This document shows positions 9,483-18,218 of a stretch of 64,000 nucleotides of DNA, in pieces (position 1 is the first letter of the stretch; every line of letters begins with the position of its first letter). Both the position numbers and the translations under genes were made by a program. The stretch is from Agrobacterium sp. AGB01. Lineage in GTDB: Bacteria > Pseudomonadota > Alphaproteobacteria > Rhizobiales > Rhizobiaceae. The stretch spans positions 372,001-436,000 of the forward strand of contig NZ_JACVAB010000002.1 of assembly GCF_014851585.1 (NCBI RefSeq). The letters run 5' to 3'. Under the pieces are notes generated by a model. That model ran no database searches. It saw nothing but the letters and a program-made list of their open reading frames with translations, and was not told the DNA's origin.

Positions 9483-9602
9483 TTTTGAGGGCACAGAATA
9501 GCAGCTGGTTTCTGACTTTCCTGCGCACCAGATTGTTTTTGCCACAAAGGCGACATTGTCGTTGCAATGAATGTGGAGGGGACAACTAACGGGAGAGATT
9601 CG

Positions 9603-10334
9603 ATGGTGATGCGGCGACTTTTTACAGTCGGTTTGGTTGTGCTTGGGCTGGGCGGCGGTCTGTTTGGCCTTTACACACTTGGCAATTCTCGCACCACACA
9701 GTTGTTTGGCGAGATTTTCGCCCGGGTCGAAACCAGCAAGCCCCTCGTTGCCCTGACATTTGATGATGGTCCGACCGTTCGTTTCACACAGGATGTGCTG
9801 GACTTGCTGAAAGAGCATGATGTCCCGGCAACGTTTTTCCTGACCGGCAGGGAGATGCAGGAAAATCCGGCGCAGGCGCGGTCGATTGTCGAGGCAGGGC
9901 ATCAGGTGGGCAATCATTCCTACACGCATTCCCGCATGTTGCTGACTGGGCCTGCAACCGTTGCCGACGAAATTGAGAGGACCGACGCCGCTATCCGCGA
10001 CGCTGGCTATCAAGGTGAAATTGATTTCCGCCCTCCCTATGGCAAAAAGCTGGTGACCTTGCCGTGGTATCTATCGCAGAATAATCGCAAAACAATCACC
10101 TGGGATATAGAGCCGGAAAGTTATCCTGACATTGCGGGCAATGCTGATGCTATGGCTACGCATGTGCTTGAAAAAGCGCAGAATGGGTCGATCATTTTGC
10201 TGCATGTGATGTATCGCAGCGGAGAGGCAAGCCGTGCGGCCGTGCCGAAGATTGTTGAGGGTCTGAGACAGCGCGGTTTTGAATTCGTGACCGTTTCGCA
10301 GCTACTCGCCAGCCGTGCTGACGAGGCACCCTAG
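9603..10334 (+). CDS. Polysaccharide deacetylase family protein (CE4)
   Basis: A 243-residue protein with one N-terminal hydrophobic segment (about residues 4-22, signal anchor or signal peptide). The NodB-homology domain follows: ALTFDDGPT (catalytic and metal-binding Asp pair), HQVGNHSYTH (metal-binding His pair), FRPPYG, and the C-terminal ILLHVMY motif in place of the usual LLHD. CE4 enzymes remove N- or O-acetyl groups from cell-wall or exopolysaccharide sugars. The start at 9603 has GGGAGAG upstream. It converges with the response-regulator gene after a 12-base gap. The substrate is unknown. Confidence 0.85.
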   Translation: MVMRRLFTVGLVVLGLGGGLFGLYTLGNSRTTQLFGEIFARVETSKPLVALTFDDGPTVRFTQDVLDLLKEHDVPATFFLTGREMQENPAQARSIVEAGHQVGNHSYTHSRMLLTGPATVADEIERTDAAIRDAGYQGEIDFRPPYGKKLVTLPWYLSQNNRKTITWDIEPESYPDIAGNADAMATHVLEKAQNGSIILLHVMYRSGEASRAAVPKIVEGLRQRGFEFVTVSQLLASRADEAP

Positions 10335-10346
10335 ACTTAGGAGGGC

Positions 10347-11273
10347 TCAGCCGTTGTTATGGATGACCTGCGTTGCTTTCACAGCCGCTGATGCGCGGTT
10401 TTCAACACCAAGCTTCACATAGATCTGCTCCAGATGTTTGTTCACCGTGCGGGCAGACAGGCCGAGTATATCGCCGATGTCGCGATTGGATTTACCCTTG
10501 GCAATCCACAATAAAACTTCGGATTCCCGCAACGTCAGGCCAAAATGTTGCCGCAGCAAGGCATCGGCTGGTTTGTCATTGGTTGCCATCAGGCGGAACA
10601 GATATTCGTCAGCCCCCATTGCTCCCAAAAAGGTAAGCTGCAGGATCGCCTGCCCATTGTTAGAAATGCTTAAGGCTGCATCCCGCATGTGCTGGGCGCG
10701 GTCGGGAGAGCCAAGCCAGGTGGCAATTTCGGCAGAGATAATTTCCAATCCGGTATCACTGCCCGTTGCTGCGTTGATCAGCCGTGTCGCCTGCGGTGTT
10801 GACCAGTGGATTGCACCATTGGCCCTCACTGCCAACAGATGGCGTCCGGCGGCATCCAGTGCCACACGGGCACTTTGGGCTGAGCGGGCATTGGACAAGT
10901 GAACACGAATGCGGGCGCGCAATTCGTCGATATTGATTGGCTTTGTCAGATAGTCGACGCCGCCGGAACCCAATGCGTGCACCACATGTTCGGTCTCCGT
11001 CAGGCCAGTCATGAAGATAACCGGCACCTGTGCGACCGAGGCGTTTGCCTTGAGACGACGGCAGGTTTCAAAACCGTCTATCGAGGGCATGATCGCGTCC
11101 AGCAGAATGATATCTGGGGTAATGCGTTCTACGATATTGAGAGCTGCCTGACCGGAGGTGGCGATCAGGACGGAGAATCCGGATTGCTCCAGTGCCTCTG
11201 TCAGAAAGCCCAGGGCCTCCGGGCTGTCATCCACCAGCAGCACGATATCGCGCGGGTTCATCGGCTCAGTCAT
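10347..11273 (-). CDS. Response regulator, receiver plus LuxR-type HTH
   Basis: A 308-residue regulator. Residues 8-125 are a receiver domain with D15/D16, the phospho-acceptor D59 in ILLDAIMP, and K111 in YLTKPI. Residues 130-235 form a linker of about 100 residues that could be a PAS-like sensor (AVRANGAIHWSTPQATRLINAA). Residues 243-300 are a LuxR/FixJ helix-turn-helix (LTLRESEVLLWIAKGKSNRDI). The start overlaps the stop of the preceding permease-kinase gene by eight bases, so the two form a translationally coupled two-component pair. Likely targets are nearby nitrogen or urea genes, an inference from position only. Confidence 0.88.
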   Translation of the reverse strand: MTEPMNPRDIVLLVDDSPEALGFLTEALEQSGFSVLIATSGQAALNIVERITPDIILLDAIMPSIDGFETCRRLKANASVAQVPVIFMTGLTETEHVVHALGSGGVDYLTKPINIDELRARIRVHLSNARSAQSARVALDAAGRHLLAVRANGAIHWSTPQATRLINAATGSDTGLEIISAEIATWLGSPDRAQHMRDAALSISNNGQAILQLTFLGAMGADEYLFRLMATNDKPADALLRQHFGLTLRESEVLLWIAKGKSNRDIGDILGLSARTVNKHLEQIYVKLGVENRASAAVKATQVIHNNG

Positions 11274-14200
11274 CCGTGCCCGTCCTTTTGTCTTCGAATT
11301 TCTTTATAAAGGCCGCGTAACCCGTAAGGTCGAAAGCGCGTACGAAGTTGCGGGCTTGTGCGGTAAACGGCAAATTTTCCTGGGTGCGGTCAAGATCATC
11401 CAGCTTGGCCTCGATGCCGCGGATGTAGCCAATTTCCCCAAGGCGTAACAAATCCTGCAGATGAACGGAAGCCGGTGCCTTCAACGGGGCTGGCGGAGCT
11501 GTCGAAACAATGACCGTGGAAAGGTCTTTTTCATACACCCAGTGCAGGCCCAGATGCACGGCGAGGCGGTCACAGAGCTTGCGAATGTCGACCGGTTTGG
11601 CAATGGCATCATTATGGCCATCGGTACCCGCGCCAATAATGGCCGTGTCCCCAATATTGGCTGACAACATGATGATTGGGGCGGTCTGGCCGGCATCGCG
11701 CAACTTGGCGACCAGTTGCCAGCCGTTCATGCCCGGCATGGAAATGTCGATGGGGAATGCATCCGGACTTAATCCTTCGATGAGAGTCAGGCAGTCCGGA
11801 CCACTCTGGGCAGTTAGCACCACAAAATCGAGCGGAGACAGGACTTCCTGCATCAGGTCTCGGTGGTCCTCATTATCATCCACCACCATGATAGTCCGAC
11901 GAGGCCCGGCGTAGGACACGATCTTCTTTTCAGCGGCCGGTGCCGTGCTCGGGCGGTCGATGGCCGACAACATAAGACGCACGCGGAATGTCGAACCTAC
12001 ATCCTTTTCGCTGGTGGCGGAAATCTCGCCGCCAAGTGTGTTGGTCAATAGCTGGGTGATGGTGAGGCCAAGGCCAAGACCGGGCATGGGTTTGATGTTG
12101 TCCGCTTCACCGCGCTGGAACGGTTCGTAGATACGCGCCAAATCCTTGGGGGAAATACCGCGTCCGCTGTCCGTCACCGTGAAGGTGGCGACCTGGCTGC
12201 GATAGGCAACCTCGAAGGTCACGCTGCCTGCATCGGTGAATTTAATGGCATTGGACAGAAGGTTGACGAGGATCTGGCGCAGACGTTTTTCATCGTTGCG
12301 CACATATTGCGGCAGTGACTTTGCCCTGATGTGATGAAATGTCAGCCCCTTGGCCTGCGCCTGCGGGCGAAACATATCGACGATTTGATCCAGAAAATCC
12401 TGGATATTGATTTCGTTGGAGTAGACCTGCAGGCGGCCAGCCTCAATCTTGGAAATATCCAGCAGGCCATCGATCAGTCCGGACAAGTGGTCTGCCGAAC
12501 GTTTGATGACCTTGATGGCAGATTGGCGCGGCGCCGGGATGGTTTCATCCCGTTCGAGAATTTGTGCGTAACCCAGCACGGCATTGAGCGGCGTGCGCAG
12601 TTCATGACTGAGGCCAACCACATACCGACTTTTGGCGCGGTTTGCCGCCTCGGCTGTTTCCTTGGCGGTCTGCAGCGCGGCATCTGTTTTGCGGTGGGCG
12701 GCAATTTCCTTAAGCAGCAACGTGTTTTGGCGCGATGATTCTTCTTCCGCGACCACGCGGCTGTCGTGGGCAAGGACCAGAAACCAGCAGACGATGCCGG
12801 CAATGACTGCAAAAACAAAAAACACGATGAGAATGGTGCGGTTCACGACATCAGCAGTTTCCGGTGATGCTGTGGCGACCTGATGGGCAATCAACGCCAG
12901 AATGCCGCCAAGGGCTGCGATGGCCAATGCTGCTGACATGCCATAGCGACCAAGGCGCGTGGCAAGTTTGGCCACCAGCTCATTTGGCAGGAAGGACTTG
13001 GCGACCGTCGCTACCTGATAATTGAGCTTTGCCTTGGGTTTGCACATGTCATGACAACGGCTGTCCAGCGAACAGCAGAGCGAACAGATCGGTGCGGCAT
13101 AGGCAGGGCACCACGCCATGTCCTCCGGCTCAAATGGGTGCTCGCAGATAGAGCAGGTAATGCTGCTTTCTTCATGCCATTTCTGGCGCGGCTTACGAGC
13201 GAGATAAAACTTTCCCTTCGTACCCCACGCAATCAGCGGGGAGGCGATGAAGGCAACCACCAGCGTGATGTAGGGTGCAAGTGAAGCTGCCATTGAGCCG
13301 AACAGGCCAAAATGGGCGGCAAGTGCAATGGTTGCTGACAGCATCATGCTGCCGACACCAACCGGGTTGATGTCGTAGAGGTGGGCGCGCTTGAATTCGA
13401 TACCGGGTGGGGCGAGGCCAAGTGGTTTGTTGACGAACAAGTCGGCCGAGATCGTGCACAGCCATGCCATTGCAACAATGGAAAAGATGCCGAGCGTTTC
13501 TTCCAGCAACTTGTAAATGCCGAGTTCCATCAGCAGCAGGGCGATGGCAACGTTAAACACCAGCCACACAACGCGACCGGGATGGCTATGGGTGAGGCGG
13601 GAGAAGAAATTCGACCACGCCAGCGATCCCGCATAGGCATTCATGACATTGATCTTAAGCTGCGACACCACCACAAAAGCCACCATCAACAGCATGGCAG
13701 CATTTTCGTTCGGGATCATGTAGCCAAAGGCAGTGAGGTACATTTGCGACGGGTCGGCCGCCTTGTCCACCGGCACGCCTGATGACAGGGTCAGAACGAC
13801 AAGGAAGGAGCCGGCCAGCAGTTTTGGCACCCCCACCACGACCCAGCCGGCACCTGCCAGAAAAACAGCGATGCGATGCCGCAATTTGCTTTGGCCCTCG
13901 GCGGGCAGGAAGCGCAAAAAATCGACCTGTTCGCCGATCTGGGACATCAATGCCAGAATGACGGCGGAGGCGGCACCAAATTCAACGAGATTGAACCGCG
14001 CAAACTCTCCAACTGGTGCCGGTGTGTGGTGGATGCCGGAAAAGGCCAGCCAAAGATCGAATTTGCCCCAGTCCAGAAAAGCAATGAAGATAAACGGCAA
14101 TGTGTTCAGGATGATCCAGAATGGCTGGGTCATGATCTGGAACTTGCTGATCAACCGCACACCGTGGGTCACTAGCGGTATGACCATGACGGCCGAAATG

Positions 14201-14673
14201 ATGTAGCCGATCCATAATGGAATGCCGAGTGCCAGTTCCAGCGCACCGGACATGATGGATGCCTCGATGGCAAACAGCATGAAGGTGAAGGCGGCATAGA
14301 TCAGCGAGGTTATCGTCGAGCCGATGTAGCCAAAGCTTGCACCGCGGGTCAGAAGGTCAATATCGACGCCGTGGCGGATGGCGTAACGGCTGATCGGCAG
14401 GCCGACAGCCAACATGGCGACAGCCGCGACTATGGTGGCAAAAAACGCATTGGTCGTGCCATAAGACAGTGTGATCGCACCGCCGATGGCTTCGAGAGCC
14501 AGGAAGGAGATTGCGCCAATGGCGGTATGGGAAATTCGGTTTGATGAAAACTGCCGGGCGCTTTTTGCGGTAAAGCGCAACGCGTAATCTTCCAGCGTCT
14601 GGTTGGCGACCCAACGGTTATATTCACGTCTGACGGGAATGATGCGTTGTCGTGCGGCCATGCCGGATTTCAT
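11266..14673 (-). CDS. Hybrid histidine kinase fused to an NCS1-type permease
   Basis: An 1135-residue multidomain protein. Residues about 40-490 are a twelve-helix NCS1-like (cytosine/allantoin permease family) transporter domain, with an N-terminal NQTLEDYALRFTAKSAR-FSSNRISHTAIGAISFLALEAIGG pattern. Residues 507-544 are Cys-rich (C507, C510, C522, C530, C533, C534, C540, C544). Two further membrane helices lie at about 576-600 and 613-634. HisKA follows with H690 (GLSHELRTPLNAVLGYAQI), then HATPase_c (N-box near 804, DSGRGIS near 835, GLGLGLTI near 866) and a C-terminal receiver (D932/D933, phospho-acceptor D976, K1026). It should sense, and perhaps transport, a nucleobase, ureide or related compound, and phosphorylate the overlapping response regulator. 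It lies between that regulator and glnII, with urtABCDE beyond. Confidence 0.88.
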   Translation of the reverse strand: MKSGMAARQRIIPVRREYNRWVANQTLEDYALRFTAKSARQFSSNRISHTAIGAISFLALEAIGGAITLSYGTTNAFFATIVAAVAMLAVGLPISRYAIRHGVDIDLLTRGASFGYIGSTITSLIYAAFTFMLFAIEASIMSGALELALGIPLWIGYIISAVMVIPLVTHGVRLISKFQIMTQPFWIILNTLPFIFIAFLDWGKFDLWLAFSGIHHTPAPVGEFARFNLVEFGAASAVILALMSQIGEQVDFLRFLPAEGQSKLRHRIAVFLAGAGWVVVGVPKLLAGSFLVVLTLSSGVPVDKAADPSQMYLTAFGYMIPNENAAMLLMVAFVVVSQLKINVMNAYAGSLAWSNFFSRLTHSHPGRVVWLVFNVAIALLLMELGIYKLLEETLGIFSIVAMAWLCTISADLFVNKPLGLAPPGIEFKRAHLYDINPVGVGSMMLSATIALAAHFGLFGSMAASLAPYITLVVAFIASPLIAWGTKGKFYLARKPRQKWHEESSITCSICEHPFEPEDMAWCPAYAAPICSLCCSLDSRCHDMCKPKAKLNYQVATVAKSFLPNELVAKLATRLGRYGMSAALAIAALGGILALIAHQVATASPETADVVNRTILIVFFVFAVIAGIVCWFLVLAHDSRVVAEEESSRQNTLLLKEIAAHRKTDAALQTAKETAEAANRAKSRYVVGLSHELRTPLNAVLGYAQILERDETIPAPRQSAIKVIKRSADHLSGLIDGLLDISKIEAGRLQVYSNEINIQDFLDQIVDMFRPQAQAKGLTFHHIRAKSLPQYVRNDEKRLRQILVNLLSNAIKFTDAGSVTFEVAYRSQVATFTVTDSGRGISPKDLARIYEPFQRGEADNIKPMPGLGLGLTITQLLTNTLGGEISATSEKDVGSTFRVRLMLSAIDRPSTAPAAEKKIVSYAGPRRTIMVVDDNEDHRDLMQEVLSPLDFVVLTAQSGPDCLTLIEGLSPDAFPIDISMPGMNGWQLVAKLRDAGQTAPIIMLSANIGDTAIIGAGTDGHNDAIAKPVDIRKLCDRLAVHLGLHWVYEKDLSTVIVSTAPPAPLKAPASVHLQDLLRLGEIGYIRGIEAKLDDLDRTQENLPFTAQARNFVRAFDLTGYAAFIKKFEDKRTGTDD

Positions 14674-14743
14674 AGCCTCCGAAACTGTTATCAGAGTTTG
14701 TGGTCGTTGCGTTTGTCTGCAACGCAGTCTGTCTGTGCAGACA

Positions 14744-14777
14744 CAAAAATGGCGTCGTCCGGATCGAACGACGCCAT
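14744..14777 (-). terminator. Terminator after glnII
   Basis: ATGGCGTCGT (14749-14758) pairs with 14768-14777; on the minus strand the stem is followed by TTTTTG. It ends about ten bases past the glnII stop. Confidence 0.88.
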
Positions 14778-14787
14778 CATTTTTATC

Positions 14788-15822
14788 TTAGGCCGCAGCC
14801 GACTTTGCAGTCGGTACTTCTGCGATCGTCTTCAAAACGACAGACGCGATCTGGTAAGGGCAACCCTGCGAGTTCGGACGGCGATCTTCCAGGTAACCAC
14901 GGTAACCGTTGTTGACGAAGGAGTGTGGAACGCGGATCGACGCGCCACGATCAGCGATACCGTAGGAGAACTTGTTCCATGGGGCTGTTTCGTGCTTGCC
15001 GGTCAGACGTAGGTGGTTGTCTGGGCCGTATACGTCGATATGCTCCTGCCAGTTCTTGGAGAACGCAGCCATGAGGGCTTCGAAATATTCCTTGCCGCCA
15101 ACTTCGCGCATGAACTTGGTGGAGAAGTTGCAATGCATGCCCGAACCGTTCCAGTCGGTGTCGCCGAGCGGCTTGCAATGGAATTCAACGTCGATGCCAT
15201 ACTTTTCGCAAAGGCGCAGAAGCAGGTAACGAGCGATCCAGATCTGGTCAGCGGCCTTCTTGGAGCCCTTGCCGAATACCTGGAATTCCCACTGACCCTT
15301 GGCCACTTCGGCGTTGATGCCTTCGTGGTTGATGCCTGCTTCGAGGCAGAGGTCGAGGTGTTCTTCAACGATTTCGCGGGCGATGGAACCAACGTTCTTG
15401 TAGCCAACGCCTGTGTAGTATGGGCCCTGCGGAGCTGGGTAGCCCTGCTCAGGGAAGCCGAGCGGACGGCCGTCTTCGTAGAAGAAGTATTCCTGCTCGA
15501 AGCCGAACCATGCATCTTCGTCGTCGAGGATGGTCGCGCGGCTGTTGGATGCGTGTGGCGTAACGCCATCTGGCATCATGACTTCGCACATGACGAGCGC
15601 GCCGTTGGTACGGGCCGGATCAGGATAAATGGCAACTGGCTTCAGAACGCAATCCGAGCTGTGGCCTTCGGCCTGCTGGGTAGAGGAGCCGTCAAAGCCC
15701 CAAAGCGGAAGCTGCTCGAGTGTCGGGAATTCGTCGAATTCCTTGACCTGCGTTTTGCCACGCAGGTTTGCTACCGGCTTGTAACCATCGAGCCAGATGT
15801 ACTCGAGTTTAAACTTAGTCAT
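14788..15822 (-). CDS. glnII: Type II glutamine synthetase GlnII
   Basis: A 344-residue eukaryotic-like (GSII) glutamine synthetase that condenses glutamate and ammonia using ATP in the cytoplasm. The family signatures are present: LPLWGFDGSST, the catalytic ATP/Mg region FGFEQEYFF, GKGQWEFQ-like AKGQWEFQVF, the Glu/ammonia site NGSGMHCNFST and KHETAPWNKFSYGIADRGASIRVP. The length is much shorter than GlnA, and the adenylylation loop of GSI is absent, so regulation is expected at transcription. A sigma-54 promoter lies about 100 bases upstream and a strong terminator follows. GSII is a Rhizobiaceae hallmark under nitrogen limitation. Confidence 0.95.
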   Translation of the reverse strand: MTKFKLEYIWLDGYKPVANLRGKTQVKEFDEFPTLEQLPLWGFDGSSTQQAEGHSSDCVLKPVAIYPDPARTNGALVMCEVMMPDGVTPHASNSRATILDDEDAWFGFEQEYFFYEDGRPLGFPEQGYPAPQGPYYTGVGYKNVGSIAREIVEEHLDLCLEAGINHEGINAEVAKGQWEFQVFGKGSKKAADQIWIARYLLLRLCEKYGIDVEFHCKPLGDTDWNGSGMHCNFSTKFMREVGGKEYFEALMAAFSKNWQEHIDVYGPDNHLRLTGKHETAPWNKFSYGIADRGASIRVPHSFVNNGYRGYLEDRRPNSQGCPYQIASVVLKTIAEVPTAKSAAA

Positions 15823-15921
15823 TGCGAACCTCTCATAGGTAATAATGCGAAGCCTTGATATCCCCTGACCTGTTCAGGCCGCAGGGAAACCGCTTTCGCT
15901 TTCAAGGGCTGCCTATACACA

Positions 15922-15937
15922 AGCACGCGGCGTGCCA
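15922..15937 (-). promoter_or_regulatory. Sigma-54 (RpoN) promoter of glnII
   Basis: On the minus strand the sequence is TGGCACGCCGCGTGCT. It has the invariant GG and GC separated by ten bases and matches TGGCAC-N5-TTGCA at all but two positions. Transcription would start near 15911, leaving an 88-base leader before the glnII ATG. This agrees with NtrC/RpoN control of glnII known in rhizobia. Confidence 0.82.
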
Positions 15938-16319
15938 GTTTGAATTTGGTTGGCGGAACGGCTGCAAAATTCTTTTGGGAGAGTGGATTCGTGTGCGGTG
16001 GAACGACTGGTTAAGCTGTTCGTTTAACGGAAGCGACAAATCGTAATTCCCTGCAAATATGAAGTTTTTATAAAGGGAAGGGCGCTATTATGACGCTTCG
16101 GACCGGAAATTTGCCCGCAGCGGCGCTTTTTGCGTCAGGAATGACCGATTTTAGGTCGTTAGCTGCATAAAGACTACTCTTTCCCGTCTTTGATTTTTTG
16201 AATGCCTATTTTTTAATCTTTTTGATTTTTTTTTAATCGACACGGTGAAATTTCGATCCTGATGCGCTATATTAGGGTGAAGCAAGATGCTGAGGTGTTT
16301 TTAACGAAGAGAGAATATC
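15938..16319. other. Divergent glnII/DUF2735 intergenic region
   Basis: About 380 bases holding the upstream activator region of glnII and the promoter of the DUF2735 gene. NtrC dimer sites are expected here, but I could not pick one unambiguously. T-rich tracts occur at 16190-16240. No coding signal is seen. Confidence 0.35.
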
Positions 16320-16520
16320 ATGAGAAATGAACCGCAAATGGAAAGTGCCAGAATTTATCAGTTTCCCGTCGGTGGTCGTGCAGGCTACAACCGCTTCCGC
16401 AAGGACGGGTCTGTGCACCCTGAACCTCATGCCACTCCCATGCCTCAGGTCGACTTCGATAGCTGGTATCACCAGGAAGCCATCCTTGAGACATCTACAG
16501 ATCCAAAACCGCAGAACTAA
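16320..16520 (+). CDS. DUF2735 small protein
   Basis: A 66-residue protein with the core of DUF2735: an N-terminal SARIYQFPVGGRAGYNRF segment and a C-terminal DFDSWYHQEAILET segment. GAGAG lies before the ATG. The family is small, restricted to rhizobia and relatives, of unknown function, and often encoded beside glnII as here (divergent). Co-regulation by nitrogen status is likely from position but not demonstrated. The protein has no membrane segment or signal peptide. Confidence 0.85.
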   Translation: MRNEPQMESARIYQFPVGGRAGYNRFRKDGSVHPEPHATPMPQVDFDSWYHQEAILETSTDPKPQN

Positions 16521-16628
16521 GTTCCACAATTAAGTTCTCTGTAAACGAATAGTGTCCCTACCTTCCCCGCTGCTTTTTGCGGCCTTCTTGATGGCTGAGT
16601 TTTCTGCCTTCCTGTTTCGCCACCCTGC

Positions 16629-16646
16629 ATACGTCAATTGACGTAT
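16629..16646. promoter_or_regulatory. Perfect 18-bp palindrome upstream of urtA
   Basis: ATACGTCAATTGACGTAT is a perfect inverted repeat centred about 105 bases before the urtA ATG. It contains TTGACG, which could serve as a -35 element. Its symmetry and position suggest an operator for a dimeric regulator of the urea transport operon. No regulator can be named from the site. Confidence 0.55.
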
Positions 16647-16742
16647 ACGGTTTTGCGGATGTGCGTTTGATAGTTCCCCACGGCGGCAGTCAAAAAGGCT
16701 GCTGGTGCCTTTTAAGGCAAACCATAAGAGGGGTTCGATCAG

Positions 16743-18032
16743 ATGACATTCAGAACAAAGGTTACAGGTGCGCTGCTTGGCGCAATCCTGTCCACCACAG
16801 CCTTCCACGGCGCGTTTGCTGCCGACGACACAATCAAGGTTGGCGTCCTCCACTCCCTTTCCGGCACCATGGCGATCTCCGAGACGACGCTGAAGGATGC
16901 CATGTTGATGCTCATTGAGGAGCAGAACAAGAAGGGTGGCGTTCTCGGCAAGAAACTCGAAGCTGTTGTTGTCGATCCGGCCTCCGACTGGCCGCTGTTT
17001 GCCGAAAAGGCACGCCAGCTGATCAGCCAGGACAAGGTTGCTGCCGTGTTCGGTTGCTGGACATCGTCTTCGCGCAAATCCGTTTTGCCGGTGTTTGAAG
17101 AACTGAACTCCATCCTGTTCTACCCGGTTCAGTATGAGGGTGAAGAATCCTCGCGTAACATTTTCTATACCGGTGCCGCACCAAACCAGCAGGCTATTCC
17201 TGCCGTTGATTATCTCGCTAGCACCGAAGGCGTTGAGCGTTGGGTTCTGGCCGGTACTGACTATGTCTATCCGCAGACCACCAACAAGATCCTCAAGGCC
17301 TATCTTGAATCCAAGGGCGTGAAGTCTGAAGATATCATGGTCAACTACACGCCATTTGGTCACTCCGACTGGCAGACCATTGTTTCCGACATCAAGAAGT
17401 TCGGTTCGGCTGGCAAAAAGACCGCCGTTGTTTCCACCATCAATGGCGATGCCAACGTACCGTTCTACAAGGAACTGGCAAACCAGGGCGTCAAGGCTGA
17501 AGACATCCCGGTCGTTGCCTTCTCGGTGGGTGAAGAAGAGCTGGCCGGTCTCGACACTGGACCACTGGTTGGCCACCTTGCTGCCTGGAACTACTTCCAG
17601 TCCGTCGATTCCGAAGTCAATGCAGAGTTCATCAAGACCTGGCACGCCTTTACCAAGAATGACAAGGGCGTCACCAATGACCCGATGGAAGCGGCCTATA
17701 TCGGCTTCAGTGCATGGGTAAAGGCTGTTGAGGCCGCTGGCACGACCGAGACGGATGCCGTTCTCGACTCGATCATTGGTGTATCGGTTCCAAACCTCTC
17801 CGGCGGTTACTCCACCGTCATGCCGAACCACCACATCACCAAGCCGGTGCTGATTGGCGAAATCCAGGCCGATGGCCAGTTCGATATCGTTCAGCAGACC
17901 CCACAGGTGGTTGGCGACGAGTGGTCCGATTACCTGCCAGACAGCAAGGACCTGATCTCGGATTGGCGCAAGCCAATGGAGTGCGGCAACTTCAACGTGG
18001 CCTCGGGCAAGTGCGGCGGCAAGGGCAGCTGA
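16743..18032 (+). CDS. urtA: Urea ABC transporter substrate-binding protein UrtA
   Basis: A 429-residue periplasmic binding protein with a signal peptide of about 26 residues (MTFRTKVTGALLGAIL followed by cleavage after AFA). Typical UrtA segments are IKVGVLHSLSGTMAISETTLKDA, VFGCWTSSSRKSVLPVFEE, LFYPVQYEGEESSRNIFYTGAAPNQQ, DYVYPQTTN and the C-terminal ISDWRKPMECGNF, all specific to urea-binding members of the LIV-binding family. It delivers urea (and short amides in some species) to UrtBC. The next gene is separated by 186 bases containing hairpins. Confidence 0.95.
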   Translation: MTFRTKVTGALLGAILSTTAFHGAFAADDTIKVGVLHSLSGTMAISETTLKDAMLMLIEEQNKKGGVLGKKLEAVVVDPASDWPLFAEKARQLISQDKVAAVFGCWTSSSRKSVLPVFEELNSILFYPVQYEGEESSRNIFYTGAAPNQQAIPAVDYLASTEGVERWVLAGTDYVYPQTTNKILKAYLESKGVKSEDIMVNYTPFGHSDWQTIVSDIKKFGSAGKKTAVVSTINGDANVPFYKELANQGVKAEDIPVVAFSVGEEELAGLDTGPLVGHLAAWNYFQSVDSEVNAEFIKTWHAFTKNDKGVTNDPMEAAYIGFSAWVKAVEAAGTTETDAVLDSIIGVSVPNLSGGYSTVMPNHHITKPVLIGEIQADGQFDIVQQTPQVVGDEWSDYLPDSKDLISDWRKPMECGNFNVASGKCGGKGS

Positions 18033-18049
18033 TAAACGAAAAATGCGGA

Positions 18050-18130
18050 TGCCGATCAACGTGAAGTTGGTCGGCACCAAGCACATAAACCGGGCGAGGC
18101 CCGCTGATGACGTCTAAGGGGGAAGCCCCT
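18050..18130 (+). other. Series of three hairpins between urtA and urtB
   Basis: An 11-pair stem (18050-18060 with 18066-18076, one G-T pair), a five-pair stem (18091-18095 with 18099-18103) and a four-to-five-pair GGGG/CCCC stem (18117-18121 with 18126-18130). No T-run follows. Such spacers usually protect the upstream binding-protein mRNA or partly attenuate expression of the downstream permeases. Confidence 0.55.
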
Positions 18131-18218
18131 GAGGCATGAAGGAAAGCTCCTTCACTCCAGAATTCGTCTGCCAGTTTTCGCAACTGATGTGCAGGCTTCC
18201 AAGGGGGGACTTGGGACT

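Noticed and set aside
12474..12818. Open frames antisense or out of frame inside the permease-kinase gene
   Set aside because: They are shadows of the 1135-residue gene, with no independent start signals.
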